Shown: piece by piece, positions 23,916-32,205 of the stretch | Position numbering within the stretch: position 1 is the first letter of the stretch | How the letters are laid out: each line of letters opens with the position of its first letter | Translations under genes and position numbers: made by a program | The notes under the pieces: generated by a model | Told to the model about the DNA's origin: nothing | The model's input: the letters and a program-made list of their open reading frames with translations, nothing else | The model's database searches: none | NCBI GenBank assembly: GCA_008080735.1 | Contig: SHMW01000027.1 | Location: 1 to 35,239, forward strand | Direction of reading: 5' to 3' | Length of the DNA: 35,239 nt | From: Promethearchaeota archaeon | Lineage (GTDB): Archaea > Asgardarchaeota > Lokiarchaeia > Sigyniarchaeales > SOKP01

Positions 23916-26276
23916 TTAATCCGTTTCAATTGATTCCACTTCAACAATATTCAACTTGAGCCCTAATTTTTGTGATAGTTCTTTAAAATTACTGAGTTCT
24001 CTAGGCGAAATAATCGTACTCTCTCCAAGATTTAATATTTTTGCGAACTTAATTCCATAATAGGTTTTTTTAATTTGAGAGATATCACATTTATTTCCAG
24101 ACTTCAAAATATTTTGATTTTCAAATTCTTTTTTTCTTATTTCAATAAAATCATCAAAATATTTTATAAAAGGGGAATTTTTCATCTCCTTCAGCCGAAA
24201 AGCTATTGTACTTCCTATTTCTCTCTTTTTCAATAGTTTTTGAATGTATTTATGAACACTTTTGATAAGAGCTTGTTTAAACTCATCAATATTCATATCA
24301 TTCTCTAAAATATCTTCAATGAATTCGGAATATGGTAGATCCATTCCCGCTAAATCGTTATATAAATTGAGAAGAATTAGAATTTGATCAGATTTATTTT
24401 TTGGATTTCTCTTAATCTCATTAAATATGTAAGATCTTTCTTTATTGATGAATTTGAATAAAAATTTCCGGAATTCTTTAATAAATTTTTTATAATTCGG
24501 TGTGAATTGTCTATTCGGGTTTGTCGATGCAATTCTATTAGCCTCGAAAGGATCTAATTCTTTCTTTATTACAGATTTAACTAAAGAAAGGGGATAATAT
24601 CCTTCAACATATTCCATACCATTAGCAATATTTTTAACTGCATCTTTAAAAGAACATTTAGTAATTATATTAATATTTTTGATCATATCCCCTTCGATTT
24701 TAGTAGGTGTTTTCATACAATAACATAAATCAAAGGGTCTTAAATCATGAAAGAGGGGATTGTTTTGGTCCGGAATTAGAATTTGGGAGCTATATGCATT
24801 TACTAAACTTCCTTTTATAGGTTTACTTGCTAAATCCCACTCCACAATCATTACTTTATCATTCGAATAATGCTCCTCGACATTATACACATAATCCTTA
24901 TCTTTTGTAAGGAGAGACCCCGCATCTCTAACATTAATCTCATATTCCTCATCCCCCCAAAATTGCTTTTTATAATAGAAAATATCTTGAAAATTATTAA
25001 AATTATCAAGAAATAAGTCTTTGATTATGAAATAGTTGATCCCAATATCTGATGATTTGATGGTGGAATCATTAATACCAAAAAATCCGATTTTGCCCAA
25101 AATATATGAATAAGCAGGATTATTTAGATTCTCTTCGTTGTGACTTACCTCATAAACATTCCTTTTTTTTCTAAAATCAACTTTCGTTCTCTTCACATTG
25201 TATTTTTCCATTAAGAATTTGAGGAATACGAACTTTTTCAAATAAACTTTCTTTTCCAACTCTTTTATTTCTTTCTTGTAGTTTTCATATTCAGAGAGAA
25301 ATCTATCCTCATCAATATTAAAAATGGAAAATTGCTCTTTCATCAGTTCTAATTTTTCTAATACACTAAAGTTTTCAATCTCCTGTAGAAAATAATCAAC
25401 TAGCTGTTCTCTAAAATCATTTGTTTTATCCTCTGAGATTGCATCAGTAAATCTTGGTTCTGCTTTAACTAATGAATTATAATGCCTTCTGATGATATAT
25501 ATCGCAAAATATTGTTCATTCCAATCTTGACTTAACAACATTTTCTTAAAAATTGAAAAATGATTCGCTAAGAAATCAACGGAAATATATTTAAAAATAT
25601 CTTCGATATAATTAATGATTCTTAGAAGATTATAGAAAGAATATTGTGAAATTGAATTTAAAAATTGTTCAAACCCTCTTTGGATGGTTTTTTTGTATAT
25701 TTCTAAAGTTGAGCCAAGTTCATTTCTATATCCTTTTCTGATAAACTCAAAAAATTCGATGAATAATCCCTTTTTTAAAGAGATATTAAGAAAGTTCTCT
25801 ATAATTGATCCGCATTGCGATTGGTTAATTATGGCTTTATTTAAATAATTTAGTCCATCTACATAATTATCTAATTCATTGAAACACCTATTTGCAAGAA
25901 GAGTAAAGTTTTCACTCTTTTTTTTTGAACCAAAATCCTCCGAAGTTAGAGTGTATGATTCTAGAGTTTTGAAAATCTCTACTGCTTTTTCTTCATTTAA
26001 GAGAAATAATGATTTAAGGAAATGTTTACAAATTTTCTTATCTCTATCAGAATAAATAAGAAACGATGGACAATCGTGAAATATTTCCTTGTTTTCCTCG
26101 TCAATTATTATATGAAATTCCCGTTCTTCATCGAAAACAATCATCCGAGCAAATAAAGGATCTTTTTTTAGAGAAATAATATTTATCATATTCGTCGGAA
26201 ATTCTTTCGCTTTCTTAAATAATTCTTTTCCAACGCAATTTTTAATTAATGCTCCAAGATTGAATTTTGACATCAC
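23916..26276 (-). CDS. Large protein with an N-terminal SWIM-like zinc finger
   Basis: A 786-residue protein of unknown function, last gene of the MoxR-VWA operon. Residues 67-85 read HDC, 13 residues, then CKHFLKSLFL. This is the SWIM layout (CxC...CxH) with the first Cys replaced by His, which can still bind zinc. The preceding beta-rich stretch (FARMIVFDEEREFHIII) is also typical. The rest is a long helical region (about 90-400) with lower-complexity charged stretches, then a mixed C-terminal domain (about 400-786) without recognised motifs. SWIM domains bind DNA or proteins. The start can be GTG 26276, overlapping the upstream TAG by one base, or ATG 26273. A MoxR/VWA operon that includes a SWIM protein is also known in bacteria (the E. 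coli yeh cluster, from memory). Confidence 0.6.
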   Translation of the reverse strand: MMSKFNLGALIKNCVGKELFKKAKEFPTNMINIISLKKDPLFARMIVFDEEREFHIIIDEENKEIFHDCPSFLIYSDRDKKICKHFLKSLFLLNEEKAVEIFKTLESYTLTSEDFGSKKKSENFTLLANRCFNELDNYVDGLNYLNKAIINQSQCGSIIENFLNISLKKGLFIEFFEFIRKGYRNELGSTLEIYKKTIQRGFEQFLNSISQYSFYNLLRIINYIEDIFKYISVDFLANHFSIFKKMLLSQDWNEQYFAIYIIRRHYNSLVKAEPRFTDAISEDKTNDFREQLVDYFLQEIENFSVLEKLELMKEQFSIFNIDEDRFLSEYENYKKEIKELEKKVYLKKFVFLKFLMEKYNVKRTKVDFRKKRNVYEVSHNEENLNNPAYSYILGKIGFFGINDSTIKSSDIGINYFIIKDLFLDNFNNFQDIFYYKKQFWGDEEYEINVRDAGSLLTKDKDYVYNVEEHYSNDKVMIVEWDLASKPIKGSLVNAYSSQILIPDQNNPLFHDLRPFDLCYCMKTPTKIEGDMIKNINIITKCSFKDAVKNIANGMEYVEGYYPLSLVKSVIKKELDPFEANRIASTNPNRQFTPNYKKFIKEFRKFLFKFINKERSYIFNEIKRNPKNKSDQILILLNLYNDLAGMDLPYSEFIEDILENDMNIDEFKQALIKSVHKYIQKLLKKREIGSTIAFRLKEMKNSPFIKYFDDFIEIRKKEFENQNILKSGNKCDISQIKKTYYGIKFAKILNLGESTIISPRELSNFKELSQKLGLKLNIVEVESIETD

Positions 26277-28762
26277 TAAAATCGTGCCCTTATAATATCA
26301 CTAATTAAATTTGGAAATTCTTCCCAATTCTCAATCGTTAATAATTCTCCACCTGCGACTTTTACCATTTTTTTTGCTTCTTCTAGATTGAAGGCCGTTT
26401 CGGGGCACACTAAAATGAAATCTACCCCCATGGAACGAAATATTCGTAGTTCTTCTAATGCATTCTCGAGGTCATATATTTCAGCATCTGTAAATAGAAT
26501 ATTTAATTTTTCTCGAGAGTCGGTCTTCTCTTTAAATTGTCTTCTGGCCCACTCAAGAGCCTTCTGAATCCTTGTCCCACCCCGCGCCTCGATTGTTAAT
26601 AATTCATCAGCCAATTCTTCTAAATTCGCTTTTTTATCCATTTCTTTGAGTATATGTGTATCCGATTCAAAAAAGCATAATCCTAATTCATCTTTACGCA
26701 TCCCATAACAGAGCATTGTAGTACATATACTCATGTAGGAAAGCTTCTCTCCAGTCATGCTTCCAGAAATGTCAAGCTCAATACAAGCACTACGTAGACC
26801 CTTGGCAGTTTCATACACATAAAAATCATCATATCCAATATGAGAAAGTTTCTTTCCCTTCTCCAAAATATTGAAAATTGTTTCCTCTAAATCGATGTTA
26901 TCGATATCATCTCCTACAGTATAGGGTCTGACGATATTAACGGGGATAGGGCCTGTAGTCGCACTTCCGAGCCTTGCCCGCGAATAGTAAATCCCAAGTT
27001 CGATAAGCATCTTCTTTGCTAATTCCTTAACTTTTTCTTTAGCTTGTTCTGGTAATGATTTTCTATGAATAAACCACTGTTTTAATAAATTCTCACCGCT
27101 TCCTGCAGATAAACATGCTACTAATTTATCAACACCCTCTTGACCTTCCATTTGCTGAGCTCCTTTAATTGCCTGGCTTAGATCATGATGTCCTAAGGCA
27201 CCCATCGCGTCTCGATTATCAGAGGCAAAAGCGCTATTGAGAAGTTCTTTCATTCTGTCAAAATTGATTTCTTCTTTTAAACGTTCTATTAGATTTTGTA
27301 TGCGTTCAAAATTTCCTTTATTTTTTTCTATTAATTTTTTTAGTAATTGATAATTCGGTTCTATCAACTCGAAGATTTCCTCTTCGGGCATATTGAGTTT
27401 TTTCCCCGTCTTTTTTATATCATTAGATTCAGGCTCGAGTCCTATTTTTCTTAGAAATTCGACAGCCTCTCTCAATTGAGACGAGTTTTCACTAGCCTCA
27501 AGGGTTTTTTTAACCATTTCTGGAATTTTTTGTGAGATCTTCTGACTACAGTGCATATTCTGACAGGAATTCATTAATTGTTGTAATTGATGAGAAAGGG
27601 ATTTATACCCCTCTACTTTACGTCTTTGCCCTTCTATCTCTTTCATCGCATTTTTTAGTGCTTGATTGAAAAGTGAATTCCACGATTTGTTAGCTAAAGC
27701 ATTTTTGGTGAGATTTTCTAAAGATGGGTCCATTTTGGAATTCTTTCCCATCTGATTAATTTTGTCAAGCAATTCTTCTCTTAGATTGGTACCGTAATAC
27801 TGATCTAATGTATTTGCCAAGCTAAAATTATGTTCAAATGAGCTTTTTTTTAGGGAATTCCCTAAAACCTTATCCTTATTAAATTTGGGGCTTTCTCCCA
27901 AATTTTTTGCGGCATTGAACAGTTGATCAAGATTACTTATTTGATTTTCAAGATTCTGCTTCATTTTCTGAAGTTGATCTTTTTGAAGCGCATTCGTATC
28001 CTTCAAAAATTTCATAGATTGGATTAAATCTTCAAAATTCCCTTTTTCCATTAATTTCTGCAAATCCTCAGAAATATCCTGATTTTTCAATGCTTTACTT
28101 GCCATTTTTTCCCAATCCCTTTTGGAAAATTGCTCTATCATATCATTCAAGCCCATATTAGAGGCTGCTTTAAGATCTTCGGGATCCAAGGAATTTATTT
28201 TTTCTTTAAGTCGATTTTTTGCTTCTTCCATTAGATCCTCTAAAGATGATATCTGTTCTTTGAATAATTCAGAATCATCATTGAAAAAATGCATCGCAGA
28301 ATTATATGGTTCTTCGTTTCGCTTTTTATTTAAGTCATCTAAAAATTGTTCCATCTCTTGAATTTTATCTGTATCAACAGACATTTCAATATCATCAATA
28401 AGATCTTGCATCTCATCTAACTGGTCTTTTTCCGATGAACTCAAGAAGTCATCATCTGCCTCGGACTCCCCCATTCCATCCTCAAAGAAATCAGATATAA
28501 TATCTTTCTTATAATTTGGAAATAATATTTCAAAAGCCAAATCATTTGCTAATTCTTGATTATCGGGGAATGAAGTCACTTTACTGATTTCAATATAATC
28601 ATTTGGAGTTACTGAACCTTTCCGATAATATCGTGAGAGAATGAGTCTTGGAATTGAAAGAACTTGTCTTGAGGAGGGTATCTGAACGATATCCGGATGA
28701 TTTCTCATCCTTCTAATGAATTCAACTGCAAATTCACAGGGATCTTCGGGAAAAACGGGCAT
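26276..28762 (-). CDS. VWA-domain protein of a MoxR system
   Basis: An 828-residue protein whose C-terminal 190 or so residues form a von Willebrand factor A domain with a full MIDAS metal site: DISGSM (about 665-670), the Thr of GGTRI (about 725), and the Asp of FTDAE (about 757). This is the CoxE-like type that works with MoxR ATPases. The N-terminal 600 residues are helical and highly charged, with an acidic region near residues 95-160 and coiled-coil-like stretches around 250-330 and 440-540. A small cysteine-containing patch (CQNMHCSQ) is present. No signal peptide is seen, so it is cytosolic. It begins 11 nt after the moxR stop and ends at the SWIM gene start. It likely binds the target protein while MoxR supplies the ATP-driven work. 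Confidence 0.88.
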   Translation of the reverse strand: MPVFPEDPCEFAVEFIRRMRNHPDIVQIPSSRQVLSIPRLILSRYYRKGSVTPNDYIEISKVTSFPDNQELANDLAFEILFPNYKKDIISDFFEDGMGESEADDDFLSSSEKDQLDEMQDLIDDIEMSVDTDKIQEMEQFLDDLNKKRNEEPYNSAMHFFNDDSELFKEQISSLEDLMEEAKNRLKEKINSLDPEDLKAASNMGLNDMIEQFSKRDWEKMASKALKNQDISEDLQKLMEKGNFEDLIQSMKFLKDTNALQKDQLQKMKQNLENQISNLDQLFNAAKNLGESPKFNKDKVLGNSLKKSSFEHNFSLANTLDQYYGTNLREELLDKINQMGKNSKMDPSLENLTKNALANKSWNSLFNQALKNAMKEIEGQRRKVEGYKSLSHQLQQLMNSCQNMHCSQKISQKIPEMVKKTLEASENSSQLREAVEFLRKIGLEPESNDIKKTGKKLNMPEEEIFELIEPNYQLLKKLIEKNKGNFERIQNLIERLKEEINFDRMKELLNSAFASDNRDAMGALGHHDLSQAIKGAQQMEGQEGVDKLVACLSAGSGENLLKQWFIHRKSLPEQAKEKVKELAKKMLIELGIYYSRARLGSATTGPIPVNIVRPYTVGDDIDNIDLEETIFNILEKGKKLSHIGYDDFYVYETAKGLRSACIELDISGSMTGEKLSYMSICTTMLCYGMRKDELGLCFFESDTHILKEMDKKANLEELADELLTIEARGGTRIQKALEWARRQFKEKTDSREKLNILFTDAEIYDLENALEELRIFRSMGVDFILVCPETAFNLEEAKKMVKVAGGELLTIENWEEFPNLISDIIRARF

Positions 28763-28773
28763 TTTTATTGGTT

Positions 28774-29712
28774 TTATCCTCCCAGAGTCTTATTAATGAT
28801 TCCATCAATAATATTTTCAACTTTGACGCCGGGTTTTGGCTTAATACTTCCAAGCAACACATGTTTTGATATATCTGCCAGATGAACATAAACAGATTCT
28901 TCATCTTCTACTATTCCCTTGCTTTCAAGATATCTTCTCCTGCCTAAAAGCTTTGCAATCGCAATCCCAGCTCTTATAGAGGCGGGAACCTCTATATCAA
29001 TTTTGTTTTTACGTGTCTCTTCGATAACTGAATAGATTAATTCTAATTCCGATTCTTCTACCATAAATTGTTCAGGCAAATTAATACGAATTATATCCAG
29101 TTCTGTGGCTTTTTCTGGATATGTTAATTTGATCCATACTTTAATTCTATCTTTTAATGCTTCAGATAATCTATGCGTGCCCGAAAGTTCCTCGGGGTTC
29201 ATCGCACATATAAAGAAAAAGTCTTCATCTGCCTGTATTCGGCCCAGATGAGGAATGCCTATAGATGCTTCTTCTAATGGTTCTAAGAGCGTATTTTGTG
29301 AGTATTCTGTAGCCCGATTGATCTCATTTGCTAAAAAAGTTCCCCCTTCCAGCATCGCACTTAATAGGGGACCCGGGTTAAACGCCTCTATAGTGAAGCC
29401 ATGTTTAAGTGTAATGGCAGGATCAAAACTTCCGATGAAATGTGAGGGTTTGATTGATTCATCCATCGTTAACCAATGGAAATTCCTTCCTTTTTTTTCT
29501 TTTGCTCGCAAACTTGCAAAATAACGGCATAAAATGGTCTTTCCTACTCCTGGAGGGCCAACTAATGCGGGAAACAATCCTGTCGCTTCAGCATCCCTTA
29601 ATAATTCTAAAGCTTTTCCATATTGCCCAGATAAGACAATATCTATCTTTTGTTGGGCAACATCTTGGATTAAGCGGTCTTGAAATAATGTTCTGAATCT
29701 CTCTTTATCCAT
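28774..29712 (-). CDS. MoxR-family AAA+ ATPase
   Basis: A 312-residue AAA+ ATPase of the MoxR group, which acts as a chaperone in complex assembly or metal-cofactor insertion together with VWA proteins. Walker A is GPPGVGKT (52-59). FIGSFDP (92-98) and PGPLLSAMLEGG (113-124) are MoxR-specific. Walker B reads FLANEINRA (126-134), where most relatives have DE rather than NE. Sensor 1 is ICAMNP (168-173), and SEALKDRI (183-190) fits the arginine-finger region. A normal helical lid follows. It is the first gene of the operon and starts at ATG 29712. The Asn for Asp change keeps the catalytic Glu, so hydrolysis may persist with altered Mg binding. Confidence 0.92.
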   Translation of the reverse strand: MDKERFRTLFQDRLIQDVAQQKIDIVLSGQYGKALELLRDAEATGLFPALVGPPGVGKTILCRYFASLRAKEKKGRNFHWLTMDESIKPSHFIGSFDPAITLKHGFTIEAFNPGPLLSAMLEGGTFLANEINRATEYSQNTLLEPLEEASIGIPHLGRIQADEDFFFICAMNPEELSGTHRLSEALKDRIKVWIKLTYPEKATELDIIRINLPEQFMVEESELELIYSVIEETRKNKIDIEVPASIRAGIAIAKLLGRRRYLESKGIVEDEESVYVHLADISKHVLLGSIKPKPGVKVENIIDGIINKTLGG

Positions 29713-30002
29713 GATAAGTCAAATAGTAAATTATTGAATTGATTTACTTATAAATAATATATTTCTATTTACATAATTTATGTTTATATTACATAATCTA
29801 ATGAATTAAGTTAAATTGAGTAAGTACAATTAAACTCTCATCAATAATTAATTTCAACAAAAATATCTTTTAATAAGAGAAATAAGAACTCTCATAATGA
29901 ATATTTAAGAAGAAATATGAAGCTTAATAAATCTGACAAAATATTCTATAACAAGACCACTTCGGTAAAATAAATATATAAAATGAAGGATCATCAAGAA
30001 AA
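29713..30002. promoter_or_regulatory. Divergent intergenic region between moxR and the DNA methyltransferase
   Basis: This 290-bp AT-rich stretch must hold promoters for both directions. No credible gene is seen in it. A TATA-like TAAATATATA at 29971-29980 lies about 25-30 bases before the methyltransferase ATG, as in leaderless archaeal transcripts. A seven-codon reading frame starts at ATG 29983 and its TGA overlaps the methyltransferase ATG. Two GATC sites lie on either side of that ATG (29989-29992 and 30007-30010). Confidence 0.45.
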
Positions 30003-30839
30003 ATGAGATCTCCTTATTTTAAAAGTCAAAATTTTACATTATATCATGGAGATACTGTAGAGATTCTTAAAGATCTCTCTGAAAGTGACTTTGATATGAT
30101 ATTTGCCGATCCTCCCTATTTTCTCTCGAATGATGGGATAACTTGTAAGTCTGGTCAGATGAAATCAGTCAATAAGGGAAATTGGGATAAATCAAAAGGA
30201 TTTGAGGAGGATGTGAATTTTACTAATGAGTGGATAAAAAAATGTCGGCCTCTTTTAAAAAAGGATGGATCTATTTGGATTTCTGGTACTCTTCATATAA
30301 TATACAAAGCGGGATATTTGTTGGAAAAAAATGGATATGATATAATCAATGACATTATATGGTTTAAACCAAACGCTCCACCAAATCTCTCATGTAGATA
30401 TTTCACTCATAGCCATGAAATTATATTATGGGCACGTAAATCGAATGAATCTAATCATTCTTTTAATTATAAACTAATGAAGCATTGGAATAACCCTAAA
30501 GATAAATTAAAAAATAAGGATAAACAGATGAGAAGTGTATGGTCAATCCCATTACTTACCCCGTCAGAGAAAACCCACGGGAGACATCCTACTCAAAAAC
30601 CCATCGAATTACTATCAAGGATTATCTTAGCGTCAACAAATAAGGGGGATACTGTATTAGATCCATTTGTAGGTTCGGGAACGACTGGACTTGTGTGTAG
30701 CGTTTTAAACCGTAATTTTGTAGGAATTGACATAAATAAAGCATATCTCGATTTATCTATAAAAAGATATAAAGATAAAAACAAAGAGAGCTTATTTTAT
30801 TCTCCAACGAGTGATAATAAAATTACCGATTTTCTTTAA
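30003..30839 (+). CDS. DpnA-like DNA adenine N6-methyltransferase
   Basis: A 278-residue type II DNA methyltransferase of the beta class. The catalytic motif IV DPPYFLSN comes first (36-43). The SAM-binding motif VLDPFVGSGTTG comes near the end (about 217-228), preceded by HPTQKP (about 198-203). Segments such as IWISGTLH, NLSCRYFTHSHE and WARK closely recall DpnA (M2.DpnII), the second methylase of the DpnII system. GATC is therefore the most likely target. No restriction endonuclease gene is next to it, so it is an orphan. It may serve as host-DNA marking or an antirestriction gene, and may have come from bacteria. The start at ATG 30003 fits the family length. Confidence 0.92.
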   Translation: MRSPYFKSQNFTLYHGDTVEILKDLSESDFDMIFADPPYFLSNDGITCKSGQMKSVNKGNWDKSKGFEEDVNFTNEWIKKCRPLLKKDGSIWISGTLHIIYKAGYLLEKNGYDIINDIIWFKPNAPPNLSCRYFTHSHEIILWARKSNESNHSFNYKLMKHWNNPKDKLKNKDKQMRSVWSIPLLTPSEKTHGRHPTQKPIELLSRIILASTNKGDTVLDPFVGSGTTGLVCSVLNRNFVGIDINKAYLDLSIKRYKDKNKESLFYSPTSDNKITDFL

Positions 30840-30940
30840 GCTAAAAAGATTTTCTGATTTTGATTTTATCAATTCCGTATAAGTCGATTAATCGTTAACG
30901 CCACCCAATAATAAATTATTTTTACTTTTGATGATTTAAT

Positions 30941-30954
30941 TATATAGTATATAA
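30941..30954 (+). promoter_or_regulatory. TATA-like box upstream of tRNA-Ala
   Basis: TATATAGTATATAA lies 12 bases before the mature 5' end of the tRNA. Archaeal TATA boxes sit about 25-30 bases before the transcription start, so transcription would begin at or just inside the tRNA sequence. A short leader is likely if the box centre is used. Assigned by position and composition alone in an AT-rich background. Confidence 0.4.
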
Positions 30955-30965
30955 TTTCAAATATT

Positions 30966-31070
30966 GGGCCTGTAGATCAGCGGAAGATCGCTTGATTCGC
31001 AAGACACCATTCAATTCGCAGTGTCCTTGACTTCAAGAGGCCACGGGTTCAATTCCCGTCAGGTCCACCA
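30966..31070 (+). tRNA. tRNA-Ala (CGC) with a 30-nt intron and encoded CCA
   Basis: A complete cloverleaf can be drawn. The acceptor stem is GGGCCTG with CAGGTCC, including the G3-U70 wobble pair that marks alanine. The D arm is GATC, loop AGCGGAA, GATC. The anticodon stem is CTTGA (30991-30995) with TCAAG (31033-31037). The variable region is AGGCC. The T arm is ACGGG, TTCAATT, CCCGT. The discriminator is A (31067), followed by CCA at 31068-31070. With the intron 31002-31031 removed, the anticodon loop is TTCGCAT with anticodon CGC at 30998-31000. The intron lies between positions 37 and 38, the standard archaeal site. It is the only RNA gene seen in the window and has a TATA-like box and downstream T runs. 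Confidence 0.93.
31002..31031 (+). other. tRNA intron
   Basis: A 30-nt insertion after position 37 that separates the two halves of the anticodon arm. It holds a five-base stem (GACAC at 31003-31007 with GTGTC at 31021-31025) and a copy of ATTCGCA, the same heptamer found in the anticodon loop. Three-base bulges (CAA at 31000-31002 and ACT at 31030-31032) flank a four-base central segment, as in a splicing bulge-helix-bulge. That segment pairs poorly, however: TTCG opposite CTTG gives only one Watson-Crick pair plus a U-G. Confidence 0.8.
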
Positions 31071-31092
31071 TTATCTGTTTCTTTCGGATAGA

Positions 31093-31112
31093 TTTTTGTC
31101 ATACTTTTTTTT
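31093..31112 (+). terminator. T-rich terminator after tRNA-Ala
   Basis: Two T runs, five at 31093-31097 and eight at 31105-31112, follow the tRNA at a distance of about 25-40 bases. This is the usual signal for archaeal termination. It separates the tRNA from the downstream methyltransferase gene. Confidence 0.5.
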
Positions 31113-31196
31113 AAAACATTTTTAAGTTTATCAAACACATCCTAATATTGTCCTAAAAAAATTTAATCTTCAAACATTTAAGGAGAATGAATACAA

Positions 31197-32033
31197 ATGG
31201 AGAGTAGTGGGGATCTAACAAATCAAAATCCTGATGAATTAAGCGCCTATATATTGCTTTCAGAATTTAGGAAACCCTTAATAAATTTAATCATAAAAAG
31301 CGTAGATCTACCTAATGGAAGTACTGGTTTGGATGCGGGATGTGGAATAGGAGCCTATACTTCTCTTTTGGCGAAAGCGGTTGGTTTGAAGGGAGCTGTT
31401 GTCGGTTTAGACATATCCGAAGAGTTTATTTCATATGCTAATAAAAATAAAAGAGAAAATACACAATTTGAAATAGGGGATATTAATTCATTAGATCATT
31501 TAGAATCAGAATCGTTTGACTGGATTTGGAGTACTGATACTGTATGGCCTGGGCCTAAAGAATTAGGTTGTTCATGTAAAAAACCGAAAGGAATAGTGGA
31601 TGGATTCTATCGTCTTTTAAAACCAAGAGGAGATATATTTCTATTATTTTGGACATCACATAAATTTTTACCGGGTTATCCGCTATTAGAAGCCAAATTA
31701 AACACAAGTACAGGAGCAACAGCTCCATTTGTTAGTGGAATGCATCCTATGGATCATATAATGAGTGCTAAAAACTGGTTAGTAGGCTCTGGATTTAAGG
31801 GTGTTTTAGCAAAAACCTATGTATCAGATATAAATGGTCCCTTAGATCAGAATACTCGCAAGGCTTTACAAATCCTCTTCCAAATGTTTTGGGGGGAAGC
31901 AGAAGATACAGTATCTAAAGAAGATTGGAATGAATACAAAAAACTCACGAATCCCAATTCCAGAAAAAATATTTTAGACAGAAATCATTATTATGGATTT
32001 TATACATATAGTCTTTTCAAAGGAGTAAAATAA
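31197..32033 (+). CDS. Class I SAM-dependent methyltransferase
   Basis: A 278-residue methyltransferase of the Rossmann (class I) type. The SAM-binding motif I GLDAGCGIGAYTS (about 44-56) and motif II acidic strand VGLDISEEF (about 69-77) are clear. The region DWIWSTDTVWPG matches motif IV. A cysteine pair (CSCKKPKG) follows. Start ATG 31197 has AAGGAG about 11 nt upstream. The acceptor could be a small molecule, quinone, lipid or protein. Nothing in the flanking genes identifies it. It stands alone between the tRNA and valS. Confidence 0.88.
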   Translation: MESSGDLTNQNPDELSAYILLSEFRKPLINLIIKSVDLPNGSTGLDAGCGIGAYTSLLAKAVGLKGAVVGLDISEEFISYANKNKRENTQFEIGDINSLDHLESESFDWIWSTDTVWPGPKELGCSCKKPKGIVDGFYRLLKPRGDIFLLFWTSHKFLPGYPLLEAKLNTSTGATAPFVSGMHPMDHIMSAKNWLVGSGFKGVLAKTYVSDINGPLDQNTRKALQILFQMFWGEAEDTVSKEDWNEYKKLTNPNSRKNILDRNHYYGFYTYSLFKGVK

Positions 32034-32205
32034 AAATGAGTTTAAGATTTCTAAATCTCCAATCATCATTTTATGTATAACATCAAAATAAAAAATGAAA
32101 AATGATTTTCTCATGTGAAATATTGAGAAATTTAGATTATAATAACAAATCTCTAATTTGTTAATTCATTAAAAATATTAATTCTTTAAAACTACGATTC
32201 GGATT

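Noticed and set aside
30991..31004. Intact anticodon arm CTTG-ATTCGC-AAG without an intron
   Set aside because: It leaves a 4-bp stem with an incorrect loop. The downstream T arm and acceptor stem then lie too far away, whereas the 37/38 intron gives a full 5-bp stem and a 7-base loop.
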